Position numbers and translations under genes: made by a program. Shown here in pieces: positions 1 to 6,103 of a DNA stretch of 8,090 nucleotides. The notes beneath the pieces are model-generated. The model did no database searches. It was not told where the DNA came from and was given only the letters and a program-made list of their open reading frames with translations. The stretch lies in NCBI GenBank assembly GCA_910586025.1, contig CAJUIO010000138.1:1-8090 (forward strand). The letters are read 5' to 3'. Source of the stretch: an uncultured Lachnospiraceae bacterium (GTDB lineage Bacteria; Bacillota; Clostridia; Lachnospirales; Lachnospiraceae). Numbering within the stretch: position 1 is the stretch's first letter; each line of letters begins with the position of its first letter.

Positions 1-19
1 TGGTTGTTACTAATGGCAT
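1..19 (-). CDS. fba: 5' end of a gene cut by the window edge, probably class II fructose-bisphosphate aldolase
   Basis: Only the first six codons are present and they read MPLVTT. The ATG is at 17-19 on the minus strand. An AAAGGA-type ribosome binding site lies about ten bases upstream, and a strong promoter lies at 68-96, so a real gene start is well supported. The product call rests on my recollection that class II fructose-1,6-bisphosphate aldolases of Clostridia begin M(P)LVTT followed by KEMF or similar. That enzyme cleaves fructose-1,6-bisphosphate to dihydroxyacetone phosphate and glyceraldehyde-3-phosphate in glycolysis, in the cytoplasm. Six residues cannot prove the family. It has its own promoter and so is probably a separate unit from the lipid kinase before it. 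Confidence 0.5.
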
Positions 20-36
20 TTTTAATCATCCTTTCT

Positions 37-56
37 TTGTTAAGAGTGTTTGTTAA
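37..56. repeat. Two direct TTGTTAA copies in the leader of the left-edge gene
   Basis: The heptamer TTGTTAA occurs on the plus strand at 37-43 and again at 50-56, a spacing of 13 bases. A third copy lies on the opposite strand at 130-136. The first two fall just downstream of the predicted transcription start. TTGTTAA is the half-site of the clostridial Rex (NADH/NAD-responsive repressor) operator, but the copies here do not form the full inverted pair, so this is only a possible operator. The region is AT-rich and chance is a real alternative. Confidence 0.3.
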
Positions 57-67
57 ATTTTTACTTT

Positions 68-96
68 ATTATAACAGATAGACACATAAATGCAAA
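68..96 (-). promoter_or_regulatory. Sigma-A-type promoter of the left-edge gene (probable fba)
   Basis: On the minus strand there is a perfect TATAAT (-10) at 68-73 and TTTGCA (-35, four of six consensus bases) at 91-96, separated by exactly 17 bases. The expected transcription start is near base 61, giving a 5' leader of about 42 nt before the ATG at 19. The perfect -10 box, ideal spacing and AT-rich surroundings suggest a strong constitutive promoter, as expected for a glycolytic gene. Confidence 0.75.
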
Positions 97-117
97 GAGC
101 TTTTTTCTTCTATTCAC

Positions 118-145
118 GGAAATCCATTTTTAACAATTGATTTCC
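118..145. repeat. 7-bp perfect inverted repeat after the lipid kinase gene
   Basis: GGAAATC at 118-124 and GATTTCC at 139-145 are exact reverse complements around a 14-base AT-rich loop. They lie just past the lipid kinase stop codon at 153-155. This could form a weak hairpin at the 3' end of that transcript. No T-run follows it on the minus strand (the sequence there is A-rich), so it is not a typical Rho-independent terminator. It may be a 3'-end stabilising structure, or chance. Confidence 0.3.
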
Positions 146-152
146 TTATGAA

Positions 153-1058
153 TTATTGCATATTATCCGGCACGCGGATGCTCATGGCCTGCCTGAGATT
201 CTCGATCTCCACCTCCGAGTGCCTTCCCCCGAATTCACCGTCCAAGGTCCACGCCACTTCCTCCCCCGACTCAAACCGAAGGGACGATGCCTTAAAGCAG
301 TACATCAGATCCGTGTTGATGTTCTGGCTGAGCAAAGCCGCCATAATGGTATTCAGCTCCATGGGGTTTGACGGACGTTTGATCAGGGTGACCTCAAATT
401 CCCCGTCGTCCAGCTGAACGTATTTTCCGGTGATCCGCTTGAAACCGCCCACCGAGGTGGAGTTGGTTATCATTCCAAAAATGAAATCCCCCTCAATCAC
501 CTGACTGTTGCATTCCACTCTCATGGAATACGACTGAATACCCGAGATCCGCTTCATTCCCTCCAATATATAGGCCATATGGCCCAGCACGTTTTTTACA
601 TCCTGTCTCGTCTCGTAAGAGACATCCGTAAAAATTCCAAACGCCGCAATATACACGAAGAAATCATGATTAAACCGCCCGATATCGCAGGCAAAATCCC
701 TTCCCTCCACGATAATCCGCGCCGCTTTTGCCATGTTCTTTGGAATATGAAGGCTCCCCGCAAAATCATTGGTACTCCCTGCCGGCACATAGCCCACCGG
801 AAGCTTTTCCTCACACTGCATCATCCCGGTCACCACCTCGTCAAGCGTGCCGTCTCCTCCGCTGCATGCGACCATGTCATAAAAGCCGGGCGTTTTTTCC
901 ACCACAGCCTTGATGCCGTCTCCCCTGGCCTGGGTGGGATAGGCCGTCACCTCATAGCCTGCTCTTGTGAATACGTCAATCATATCCAGAAGATTGCTAC
1001 GAATCTGCGCTTTTCCGGCCCTTGGATTATAGATAAAAAGCATTTTCCTCCTGCTCAT
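153..1058 (-). CDS. Diacylglycerol kinase-like lipid kinase (YegS/DgkB/BmrU family)
   Basis: A 301-residue protein with the DAGK catalytic fold. Visible signatures are the N-terminal strand with N11-P12, the nucleotide-binding GGDGT at 67-71, the PAGSTNDFA segment at 92-100 (family form GTxNDF), D218-D219-G220, and LDGE at 272-275, which carries the conserved acidic residue of DgkB-type enzymes. Length is normal for the family (about 290-310). There is no signal peptide or membrane segment, so it is a soluble protein acting at the membrane surface. Characterised relatives phosphorylate diacylglycerol, returning it to phosphatidic acid during lipoteichoic acid and phospholipid turnover; some use other lipids, so the substrate is not certain. 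The ATG at 1056-1058 follows an AGGAGG site by six bases. A terminator-like hairpin lies directly upstream and I see no separate promoter, so expression may depend on read-through from the cluster. Confidence 0.88.
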   Translation of the reverse strand: MSRRKMLFIYNPRAGKAQIRSNLLDMIDVFTRAGYEVTAYPTQARGDGIKAVVEKTPGFYDMVACSGGDGTLDEVVTGMMQCEEKLPVGYVPAGSTNDFAGSLHIPKNMAKAARIIVEGRDFACDIGRFNHDFFVYIAAFGIFTDVSYETRQDVKNVLGHMAYILEGMKRISGIQSYSMRVECNSQVIEGDFIFGMITNSTSVGGFKRITGKYVQLDDGEFEVTLIKRPSNPMELNTIMAALLSQNINTDLMYCFKASSLRFESGEEVAWTLDGEFGGRHSEVEIENLRQAMSIRVPDNMQ

Positions 1059-1077
1059 CTGCGCCTCCTGTCAGTCC

Positions 1078-1116
1078 AAAAAACATAAGAGCACCCCGCG
1101 TCAAAGCGTGATGCTC
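1078..1116 (-). terminator. Terminator-like hairpin between the HPr-like gene and the lipid kinase gene
   Basis: Read on the minus strand, the arms at 1106-1116 and 1089-1099 can pair over 11 positions, with one T-G wobble and one A/G mismatch, around a 6-base loop. The outer five pairs are GAGCA/TGCTC. The stem is followed after five bases by six T residues (1078-1083). It begins ten bases after the stop codon of the HPr-like gene and ends about 20 bases before the lipid kinase ATG. The offset T-run suggests partial rather than complete termination, which would lower expression of the lipid kinase gene relative to the cluster. Confidence 0.6.
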
Positions 1117-1125
1117 ATTTCTTTC

Positions 1126-1386
1126 CTATTCAGTTTTACCGCTCAGGTAATCACCTATATGCGCAATTGCCTCATGCTCATCTTTTCCGTCCGCCACAAC
1201 TGCCACTGATTCACCCTGATTCAATACCAGACTCATCATGCCCATGATGCTCTTCGCATTTACCTTCTTGCCCTCGGCCATAAGATAAATACTGCTCTCA
1301 TGTCTGCTCGCTATCTGTACCAGCATCGCAATGGGTCTTGCATCCAAGTCCTCCGCCATCTTAATCTCGATCAGCTTCTCTGTCAT
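1126..1386 (-). CDS. HPr-like protein with Asp15 and intact Ser46 (Crh-type regulator)
   Basis: An 86-residue protein of the HPr fold, normal length for the family. The active-site region reads LDARP: position 15, the histidine phosphorylated by enzyme I in PTS HPr, is aspartate (codon GAT at 1342-1344), while Arg17 and Pro18 remain. The regulatory site VNAKSIMGMMSL is intact, with Ser46 (codon AGC at 1249-1251) exactly where HPr kinase acts. It should therefore not carry phosphate to sugar transporters, but should be a substrate of the HprK encoded in the same cluster. This matches Bacillus Crh, which has Gln at position 15, lies directly after whiA, and as Ser-phosphate can act as a CcpA co-regulator. 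The start at 1384-1386 is chosen because a perfect AAAGGAGG site lies seven bases upstream; an in-frame ATG at 1426-1428 lies inside whiA and would add 14 residues with no family match. Family call near certain; Crh-like role inferred. Confidence 0.93.
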   Translation of the reverse strand: MTEKLIEIKMAEDLDARPIAMLVQIASRHESSIYLMAEGKKVNAKSIMGMMSLVLNQGESVAVVADGKDEHEAIAHIGDYLSGKTE

Positions 1387-1393
1387 AATAACT

Positions 1394-1401
1394 CCTCCTT
1401 T
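1394..1401 (-). promoter_or_regulatory. Ribosome binding site of the HPr-like gene, overlapping the whiA stop codon
   Basis: On the minus strand AAAGGAGG ends seven bases before the ATG at 1384-1386. Its first bases are part of the whiA stop codon TAA at 1400-1402. It fixes the start of the HPr-like gene and suggests that ribosomes finishing whiA can restart here. Confidence 0.85.
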
Positions 1402-2272
1402 AGGCTCTGATTCTGTCAGCCATTTCACTCAGCTTTCGCAATCTATGATTAACACCGGACTTACCAACCGGCGGATTCAGGTAACCTCCTAATTCCTGAA
1501 GGGAGCTTTCCGGATGGGACAGACGGACCTGTGCCATTTCCCGGAGATTATCAGGAAGGCCCGAAAGCCCTACATGCTTCTGAAGGAAAAGGATATCCTC
1601 AATTTGTTTGCTTGCGGCATTCACCGTCTTTGTTATATTGGCGGTCTCACAGTTCACCTGCCTGTTAATGGAATTGCGCATTTCCTTCTCAATCCTCAGA
1701 TTTTCCAGATTCATGAGAGATCTGTGCGCACCCACGATATTGAGCAGGTCCACGATTCCCGCGCCTTCCTTCAGATATACAACATAGTATCTTTTACGCC
1801 TTACTATTTTGGCCTCTACCTCAAAGCTGTGCAAAATTTCCTGCAGCTGCAGAGCCTGTGTCTCGAAATCACACACAAATTCCAGATGATAACCCTTGAG
1901 AGGATCGCTCATGGAACCGACACACAAAAAAGCGCCCCTAAGAAAAGCCCTTTTGCAGCAGCTGTTCTTAACCAGGAGAGTGTTCACCCCTTCCTGAAGC
2001 GATCTTACCTGTTTGTCCCCGTCAAACACTCTGATCGCCTGAAGCACTTTCACAGTACCAGTATTTATAATAAATGTTTTTTTCAATAATGTAAAGTACT
2101 TTCTTCTGACCGCTTCATTTTCCGCCTGAAGGAGTACTTTTTTCCCGTCGTCCGCATCCTCGCTGATTGTACATCCAAAATGTACGATTGCGGCGATCTC
2201 GGCCAGCTGGCAATGTCTTGAACCGGAAACGACCTTTTCCAGTTCCTCCTTTACCTCTGTTGAAAATGACAT
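1400..2272 (-). CDS. whiA: DNA-binding protein WhiA
   Basis: A 290-residue WhiA/YvcL-family protein. The N-terminal half resembles a LAGLIDADG homing-endonuclease fold (CCKRAFLRGAFL at 105-116, then GS-SDP and GYHLEF); family members have lost nuclease activity. The linker has the hallmark NRQVNCETANITKT (203-216). The C-terminal domain is a helix-turn-helix (about 235-285) with HPESSLQELGGYL and KSGVNHRLRKL. It is slightly shorter than Bacillus YvcL (about 316 residues), with the shortening just before the CCKRA motif; this looks lineage-typical rather than a truncation. In Streptomyces WhiA activates sporulation septation genes; in Bacillus it affects cell division and chromosome segregation. 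The ATG at 2270-2272 is preceded by AGGTGG, whose first bases overlap the rapZ stop, eight bases upstream of the start. It lies between rapZ and the HPr-like gene. Confidence 0.96.
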   Translation of the reverse strand: MSFSTEVKEELEKVVSGSRHCQLAEIAAIVHFGCTISEDADDGKKVLLQAENEAVRRKYFTLLKKTFIINTGTVKVLQAIRVFDGDKQVRSLQEGVNTLLVKNSCCKRAFLRGAFLCVGSMSDPLKGYHLEFVCDFETQALQLQEILHSFEVEAKIVRRKRYYVVYLKEGAGIVDLLNIVGAHRSLMNLENLRIEKEMRNSINRQVNCETANITKTVNAASKQIEDILFLQKHVGLSGLPDNLREMAQVRLSHPESSLQELGGYLNPPVGKSGVNHRLRKLSEMADRIRA

Positions 2273-2280
2273 AAAACCAC

Positions 2281-3144
2281 CTAAATTCCTTGTCCCACGT
2301 CACGGTGAGCTATTTTAAGACCGTAATTCCCCCTGTTCTTCATACGGTCATACAACCTGTTGGCAAGTGTAACGCTTCTGTGCTTTCCCCCTGTACACCC
2401 GATTCCGATCACCAGCTGATATTTTCCTTCATTTACATAATTTGGAATCAGGAATTCCAGCATGTCAGAGAGCTTTTCGATGAAAATATGGGCCTCGGTA
2501 AAGCTCATGACGTAGTCCTGGACCTCCCTGTCGTTCCCCGTCTTATACTTCAGCTCGTCGATATAAAACGGGTTAGGCAGGAACCTCACGTCAAATACAA
2601 GATCGGCATCCGCCGGAATCCCATGCTTAAATCCAAAGGAGAGAATCGTCACCATTAAACTGTTGTACTCCTCGTTCTGCACAAAAATGCGGTCGATCTC
2701 CTCTTTCAGCTCCCTGGTCAGAAGATTTGTGGTATCTATCACATAATCCGCCTTACCCCGGGTACTCTCCAGTATCTTTCTCTCCTTGAGTATGCCGTCC
2801 TCCACTCTTCCGTCCAGGGAAAGCGGATGAAGCCTTCTGGTCTCCTTATACCTCTTGAGAAGTGTCTGGTCGCCGGCCTCCATGAAAAGGATCTCAAAGC
2901 TGTAGCCGGCCTCCCGCAGCTTTTCCAGAACCCGTCTTGCGTCTTCAAAGGGCTGATCCGCCCGCACATCCAGCCCCAGGGCCACCTTGTTCACCTCGCT
3001 GCCCGGCATGGCAATCAGCTCCACAAATTTCTCAATCAGGGGAACCGGCAGATTATCAACACAGTAAAACCCCACATCCTCAAGCATTCTCAGGGCCGTA
3101 CTCTTTCCGCCTCCGCTCATTCCCGTCACTACTACAAACCGCAT
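2281..3144 (-). CDS. rapZ: RapZ/YvcJ-family nucleotide-binding protein
   Basis: A 287-residue protein, close to the 284-295 usual for the family. It has a P-loop GMSGGGKS at 8-15, the VDNLP segment at 29-33, DVR at 59-61, and the C-terminal domain signature GCTGGKHRS at 249-257 ending in HRDV. In E. coli RapZ binds small RNAs and controls synthesis of glucosamine-6-phosphate synthase, tying nucleotide or amino-sugar status to cell-wall precursor supply. The Bacillus homologue YvcJ binds and hydrolyses nucleotides, and its RNA role is not established. The partner small RNAs of enterobacteria are not expected here. The ATG at 3142-3144 follows GGGAGGA by three to four bases, and the murB stop is nine bases upstream, so the genes are co-transcribed. 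The genes on either side (murB, whiA) fit a cell-wall-linked regulatory role. Confidence 0.96.
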   Translation of the reverse strand: MRFVVVTGMSGGGKSTALRMLEDVGFYCVDNLPVPLIEKFVELIAMPGSEVNKVALGLDVRADQPFEDARRVLEKLREAGYSFEILFMEAGDQTLLKRYKETRRLHPLSLDGRVEDGILKERKILESTRGKADYVIDTTNLLTRELKEEIDRIFVQNEEYNSLMVTILSFGFKHGIPADADLVFDVRFLPNPFYIDELKYKTGNDREVQDYVMSFTEAHIFIEKLSDMLEFLIPNYVNEGKYQLVIGIGCTGGKHRSVTLANRLYDRMKNRGNYGLKIAHRDVGQGI

Positions 3145-3153
3145 GCTTCCTCC

Positions 3154-4074
3154 CTATATCCTGCCCAGATAAATAATTTCCCTTTCCAGAGAAACCCCGA
3201 ATTTATCCTTTACTTTCTCCTGAACCTCTCTTATCACTTCCGCCACATCCCGGGCCGTGGCATCGCCGTCGTTCACCACGAAGCCGCAGTGCTTTTCGGA
3301 CACGCCGGCACCGCCCACATGGAATCCCGCAAGCCCGGCATCCATGATCAGCTTTCCCGCAAAATATCCCTCCGGTCTCTTGAAGGTGCTCCCGGCGCTG
3401 GGATATTCAAGCGGCTGCTTTTCCCGCCTTCTTCTGGCGAGCTCCTCCATTCTGGCCTGAATCTCCTTTTTGTCTCCGCAGGCCAGCTCGAGCGTCACTC
3501 CCAGAACAATAAAGCCCCGGTTTCTGATCACGCTGGTTCTGTAGCCGAATTCCATTTCTTCTCCGTCAAGGGTCAGGATCTCGCCCTGGCTGCCAAGAAC
3601 CGTGACCTGGCGCACCACCTGCTTCATTTCTCCGCCGTAGGCGCCTGCGTTCATGACAACGCCTCCGCCTATGGTGCCAGGAATACCGGATGCAAATTCA
3701 AGCCCCGTAAGCCCATGCTCCATGGCGCACCTTGCGGCTGCCGAAAGTAAAGCTCCCGCCTGAACCTTCATCCGTGTCCCTTCTGTCTCTATCCTCCCGA
3801 ATCGGTCCCCGATTTGAAGAATAATGCCATCATAGCCCTCGTCACTCACAAGCAGATTGCTTCCATTTCCAAGAATAAAGTACGGAAGCTCCACCTGTCT
3901 CAGATAATGAAGCAGATCCCTCAGCTGATCCTCGCTGCTGATCCGCACAAAGCAGGCTGCCTCTCCCCCTATCCGGAAGGTGGTATGACCCTTCATGGGC
4001 TCTCTCTCCAGAATATCGTCCTTTGGTACGTACTGCTTAATAACCTCCAAAACAACCCTGCTTATTCCCTGCAC
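3154..4074 (-). CDS. murB: UDP-N-acetylenolpyruvoylglucosamine reductase MurB
   Basis: A 306-residue flavoenzyme that uses NADPH to reduce UDP-GlcNAc-enolpyruvate to UDP-MurNAc, the second committed step of peptidoglycan synthesis in the cytoplasm. FAD-binding motifs are HTTFRIGG (30-37), ILGNGSNLLVSDEG (67-80), and SGIPGTIGGGVVMNAGAYGGE (first part from 129). Active-site residues are visible as Y178-R179, S229 in AGSTFKRP (proton donor), and E299 near the C-terminus. Length and the single compact C-terminal domain fit the type II MurB of Gram-positives. The start is GTG (4072-4074), three bases after the glucokinase stop. A GGAGAG site lies about 11 bases upstream, inside the end of the glucokinase gene, so translational coupling is likely. 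No ATG upstream of residue 27 would keep the FAD domain intact, so the GTG start is preferred. Confidence 0.95.
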   Translation of the reverse strand: MQGISRVVLEVIKQYVPKDDILEREPMKGHTTFRIGGEAACFVRISSEDQLRDLLHYLRQVELPYFILGNGSNLLVSDEGYDGIILQIGDRFGRIETEGTRMKVQAGALLSAAARCAMEHGLTGLEFASGIPGTIGGGVVMNAGAYGGEMKQVVRQVTVLGSQGEILTLDGEEMEFGYRTSVIRNRGFIVLGVTLELACGDKKEIQARMEELARRRREKQPLEYPSAGSTFKRPEGYFAGKLIMDAGLAGFHVGGAGVSEKHCGFVVNDGDATARDVAEVIREVQEKVKDKFGVSLEREIIYLGRI

Positions 4075-4077
4075 CTT

Positions 4078-5019
4078 CTACACACTCTCCATATCCAATA
4101 CCAATTTTGCCGCACCGTAAATACCGGCATCGTTTCCCAGCGTAGCCAGAGAAAACTTCACTTCCCTGCTGCCGCAGAACACGTTCTTCTCGTAATTTGG
4201 CCTGATGAAATCTATCAGAACCTCTCCCGCCTTGGACACGCCTCCTCCGATCACGATCGTCTCCGGATTCACCACGCAGGCGATGGACGCAAGAGTGTCG
4301 CCCAGATATTTTCCGAACTTTTCCGCAACCTCCACGGCAAGAGGATCCCTGGCCTTCACTGCGTCAAACACCGTCTTGGCCGAAACCTCTCCCTGTCGCA
4401 GCACGCTGTCCCTGTCGCAGGATGCCAGAAGGCGGTTTGCCAGTCTGGTAATTCCCGTAGCGGAGGAGTATTGTTCCAGACATCCCTTATTGCCGCAGTT
4501 GCAGGTTTCCTCCTCCCGGTCCTCCACGTGCATGTGGCCGATCTCTCCGCCCGCACCGGTAAATCCGGTGAGCATCTTGCCCTTGACAATGATGCCGCCG
4601 CCGACTCCTGTTCCCAGCGTAACCATAATGAGATCCCTGCAGCCCTGTCCGCCGCCCATCCACATCTCTCCGAGGGCCGCCACATTGGCATCGTTTCCTG
4701 CCATGACAGGTAAATTCAGAAGATCCTCAAGCGTATCCTTTATACTGAAGGTTCCCCATCCCAGGTTCACCGCCCGGTGCACCACTCCGTCCCCGTCGAT
4801 GGGTCCCGGCGCTCCCACGCCAACTCCGGCAATGGAGTCCCTGTCGATGAGCTTTGTCTTCTCCCGGATGCTCTCCGCAATATCCGGAAGGATGTGGGAA
4901 CCGTTATCCTCTGTTCTTGTGGGAATTTCCCATTTATCCAGCACATTCCCCTGTGTGTCGAATAATCCAAGCTTTACCGTTGTTCCCCCGATGTCTACTC
5001 CAAATACATAATTTTTCAT
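4078..5019 (-). CDS. glk: ROK-family glucokinase
   Basis: A 313-residue ROK (repressor, ORF, kinase) sugar kinase without the N-terminal DNA-binding domain of ROK repressors, hence an enzyme. Visible are the ATP phosphate-binding loop DIGGTT (9-14), the catalytic GNDANVAALGE (108-118, base D110), sugar-binding GGEIGH (157-162), and the ROK zinc site H162 with C173, C175 and C180 (CNCGNKGC). The second ATP motif VIGGGVS is near the C-terminus. The E-x-G-H form and overall similarity favour glucose as substrate, giving glucose-6-phosphate in the cytoplasm; an amino-sugar substrate such as GlcNAc is a real alternative given the adjacent murB and rapZ. The ATG at 5017-5019 follows AGGA by three bases. 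A 98-base A-rich gap separates it from hprK, with no clear promoter or terminator. It probably shares the cluster transcript. Confidence 0.9.
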   Translation of the reverse strand: MKNYVFGVDIGGTTVKLGLFDTQGNVLDKWEIPTRTEDNGSHILPDIAESIREKTKLIDRDSIAGVGVGAPGPIDGDGVVHRAVNLGWGTFSIKDTLEDLLNLPVMAGNDANVAALGEMWMGGGQGCRDLIMVTLGTGVGGGIIVKGKMLTGFTGAGGEIGHMHVEDREEETCNCGNKGCLEQYSSATGITRLANRLLASCDRDSVLRQGEVSAKTVFDAVKARDPLAVEVAEKFGKYLGDTLASIACVVNPETIVIGGGVSKAGEVLIDFIRPNYEKNVFCGSREVKFSLATLGNDAGIYGAAKLVLDMESV

Positions 5020-5117
5020 ACGTCCTGCCCCCTGTTTTATTTTTATTTCTTTATTTTTTAAATATTCCTGTTTTTGATAAGTCTCACCGGTTCTTCCGCA
5101 TTCAAAAGTTCACGGCC

Positions 5118-6056
5118 TCAGTCGTCCTCGTCACGTTTTCTGGCAAGGGATTCCTGAACCCTCCGGTACAGCTCCTGCGCCGCATTATAGCCCATCTTCT
5201 TCTGACGGTGGTTGATGGCCGCAGATTCGCATATAATAGCCAGATTACGCCCCGGCCGGATGGGAATATTGTGGCAGACCACCTTATTTCCCAGATACTC
5301 CGTATACTCCTCCTCAAGCCCGAGCCTGTCGTACTCCTTTTCCTTGTCCCAGTCCTCGAGGCGTATGACCAGATCGATATTCTGAGTGTCCTTCACGCTG
5401 GAAACACCGAACAGCGTTTTCACATCCACAATCCCGATACCACGAAGCTCAATAAAATGCTTGGTGATATCCGGTGCGGAACCCACCAGCGTGTCATCGC
5501 TCACCTTCCGGATCTCCACGGCATCGTCAGTCACAAGACGGTGTCCCCTCTTGATCAGCTCAAGCGCTGCCTCTGATTTGCCGATTCCGCTCTCGCCGGT
5601 GATCAGCACACCCTCGCCGTAGACATCCACCAGCACGCCGTGCACGGAAATACAGGGAGCCAGCTTCACGTTCAGCCACCGGATAATCTCCGCCATAAAG
5701 GCCGAGGTTGACTTCTTTGTCATAAGGATCGGCACCTTGTTCGCCACCGCCGTCTCCATGAAAAGCCTGTCCGGTTTTAATTCCCTGCAGAAAACGATTG
5801 CGGGAATCTCATTGCTGATGAATTTCGTATAAATCTCTCTCTGACGCTCCTCCGGAAGCCCTTCCATATAAGAGTACTCCACAAAGCCCACCACCTGCAG
5901 CCTCGTAGCTTCAAAATGCTCAAAATAGCCTGCAAGCTGCAGTGCGGGCCGGTTGATATCCGGCTGGGTTATCTTGATTTTGGAAATATCCAGCTCCGGG
6001 GTCAGATTTTCCAATTTCATCTTCTCGATAATACTTTCCAGTTTGATGCTTGACAT
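5118..6056 (-). CDS. hprK: HPr kinase/phosphorylase
   Basis: A 312-residue bifunctional enzyme that phosphorylates HPr-fold proteins on Ser46 when glycolytic intermediates are plentiful and removes the phosphate when they are not. It is the sensor of carbon catabolite repression in Firmicutes. The N-terminal domain (about 1-130) is followed by the catalytic domain: conserved H139, Walker A GESGIGKS (154-161), the D177-D178 acidic pair in VTDDAVE, and the family signature IELRGIGIVDV (202-212). The C-terminal NIPIRPGRN segment (263-271) and terminal helix are also present. Length matches the family. The ATG at 6054-6056 has AAGGAG at suitable distance. Its likely substrates are the Crh-like protein encoded about 3.7 kb downstream in the same cluster and a true PTS HPr elsewhere. 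The 83-base leader holds a hairpin and a weak promoter candidate. Confidence 0.97.
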   Translation of the reverse strand: MSSIKLESIIEKMKLENLTPELDISKIKITQPDINRPALQLAGYFEHFEATRLQVVGFVEYSYMEGLPEERQREIYTKFISNEIPAIVFCRELKPDRLFMETAVANKVPILMTKKSTSAFMAEIIRWLNVKLAPCISVHGVLVDVYGEGVLITGESGIGKSEAALELIKRGHRLVTDDAVEIRKVSDDTLVGSAPDITKHFIELRGIGIVDVKTLFGVSSVKDTQNIDLVIRLEDWDKEKEYDRLGLEEEYTEYLGNKVVCHNIPIRPGRNLAIICESAAINHRQKKMGYNAAQELYRRVQESLARKRDEDD

Positions 6057-6085
6057 ACCTGCTCCTTTTTGGTCTAAACATTCAT

Positions 6086-6103
6086 GCGCCGCTTTTGCAG
6101 CGC
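6086..6103 (-). other. GC-rich hairpin in the uvrC-hprK intergenic leader
   Basis: On the minus strand GCGCTGC and GCGGCGC pair over seven positions (one T-G wobble) around an AAAA loop. It sits 30 bases before the hprK ATG in otherwise AT-rich sequence. No T-run follows in either direction, so it is not a canonical terminator. It could stabilise the 5' end of an hprK mRNA, mark a processing site in the uvrC-hprK transcript, or slow RNA polymerase. Confidence 0.5.

Noticed and set aside
118..145. Inverted repeat as a Rho-independent terminator for the lipid kinase gene
   Set aside because: The stem is only seven pairs with a 14-base loop and is followed on the minus strand by A-rich rather than T-rich sequence.
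1099..1104. TTGACG as a -35 box for the lipid kinase gene
   Set aside because: No TATAAT-like hexamer lies 16-18 bases downstream, and the bases belong to the loop and arm of the terminator-like hairpin.
1387..1428. Longer HPr-like protein starting at the upstream ATG at 1426-1428
   Set aside because: The extra 14 residues overlap the end of whiA, match nothing in the HPr family, and shift the canonical positions 15 and 46; the ATG at 1384-1386 has a perfect ribosome site.
1400..2272. whiA as a homing endonuclease, given its LAGLIDADG-like domain
   Set aside because: The C-terminal helix-turn-helix and the NRxVNCETAN and KSGVNHR motifs are specific to WhiA, whose family lacks nuclease activity; there is no intron or intein context.
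2827..4713. Long plus-strand open frames of about 300 codons opposite rapZ, murB and the glucokinase gene
   Set aside because: They overlap well-supported minus-strand genes, have no family motifs, and are rich in His, Pro and Leu as expected from reverse-complement translation.
5020..5117. Promoter or terminator in the A-rich gap between hprK and the glucokinase gene
   Set aside because: The best pair (TTATCA with AAAAAT at 16 bases) is weak, and no GC-rich stem with a T-run is present. The A-rich stretch may simply help ribosome access.
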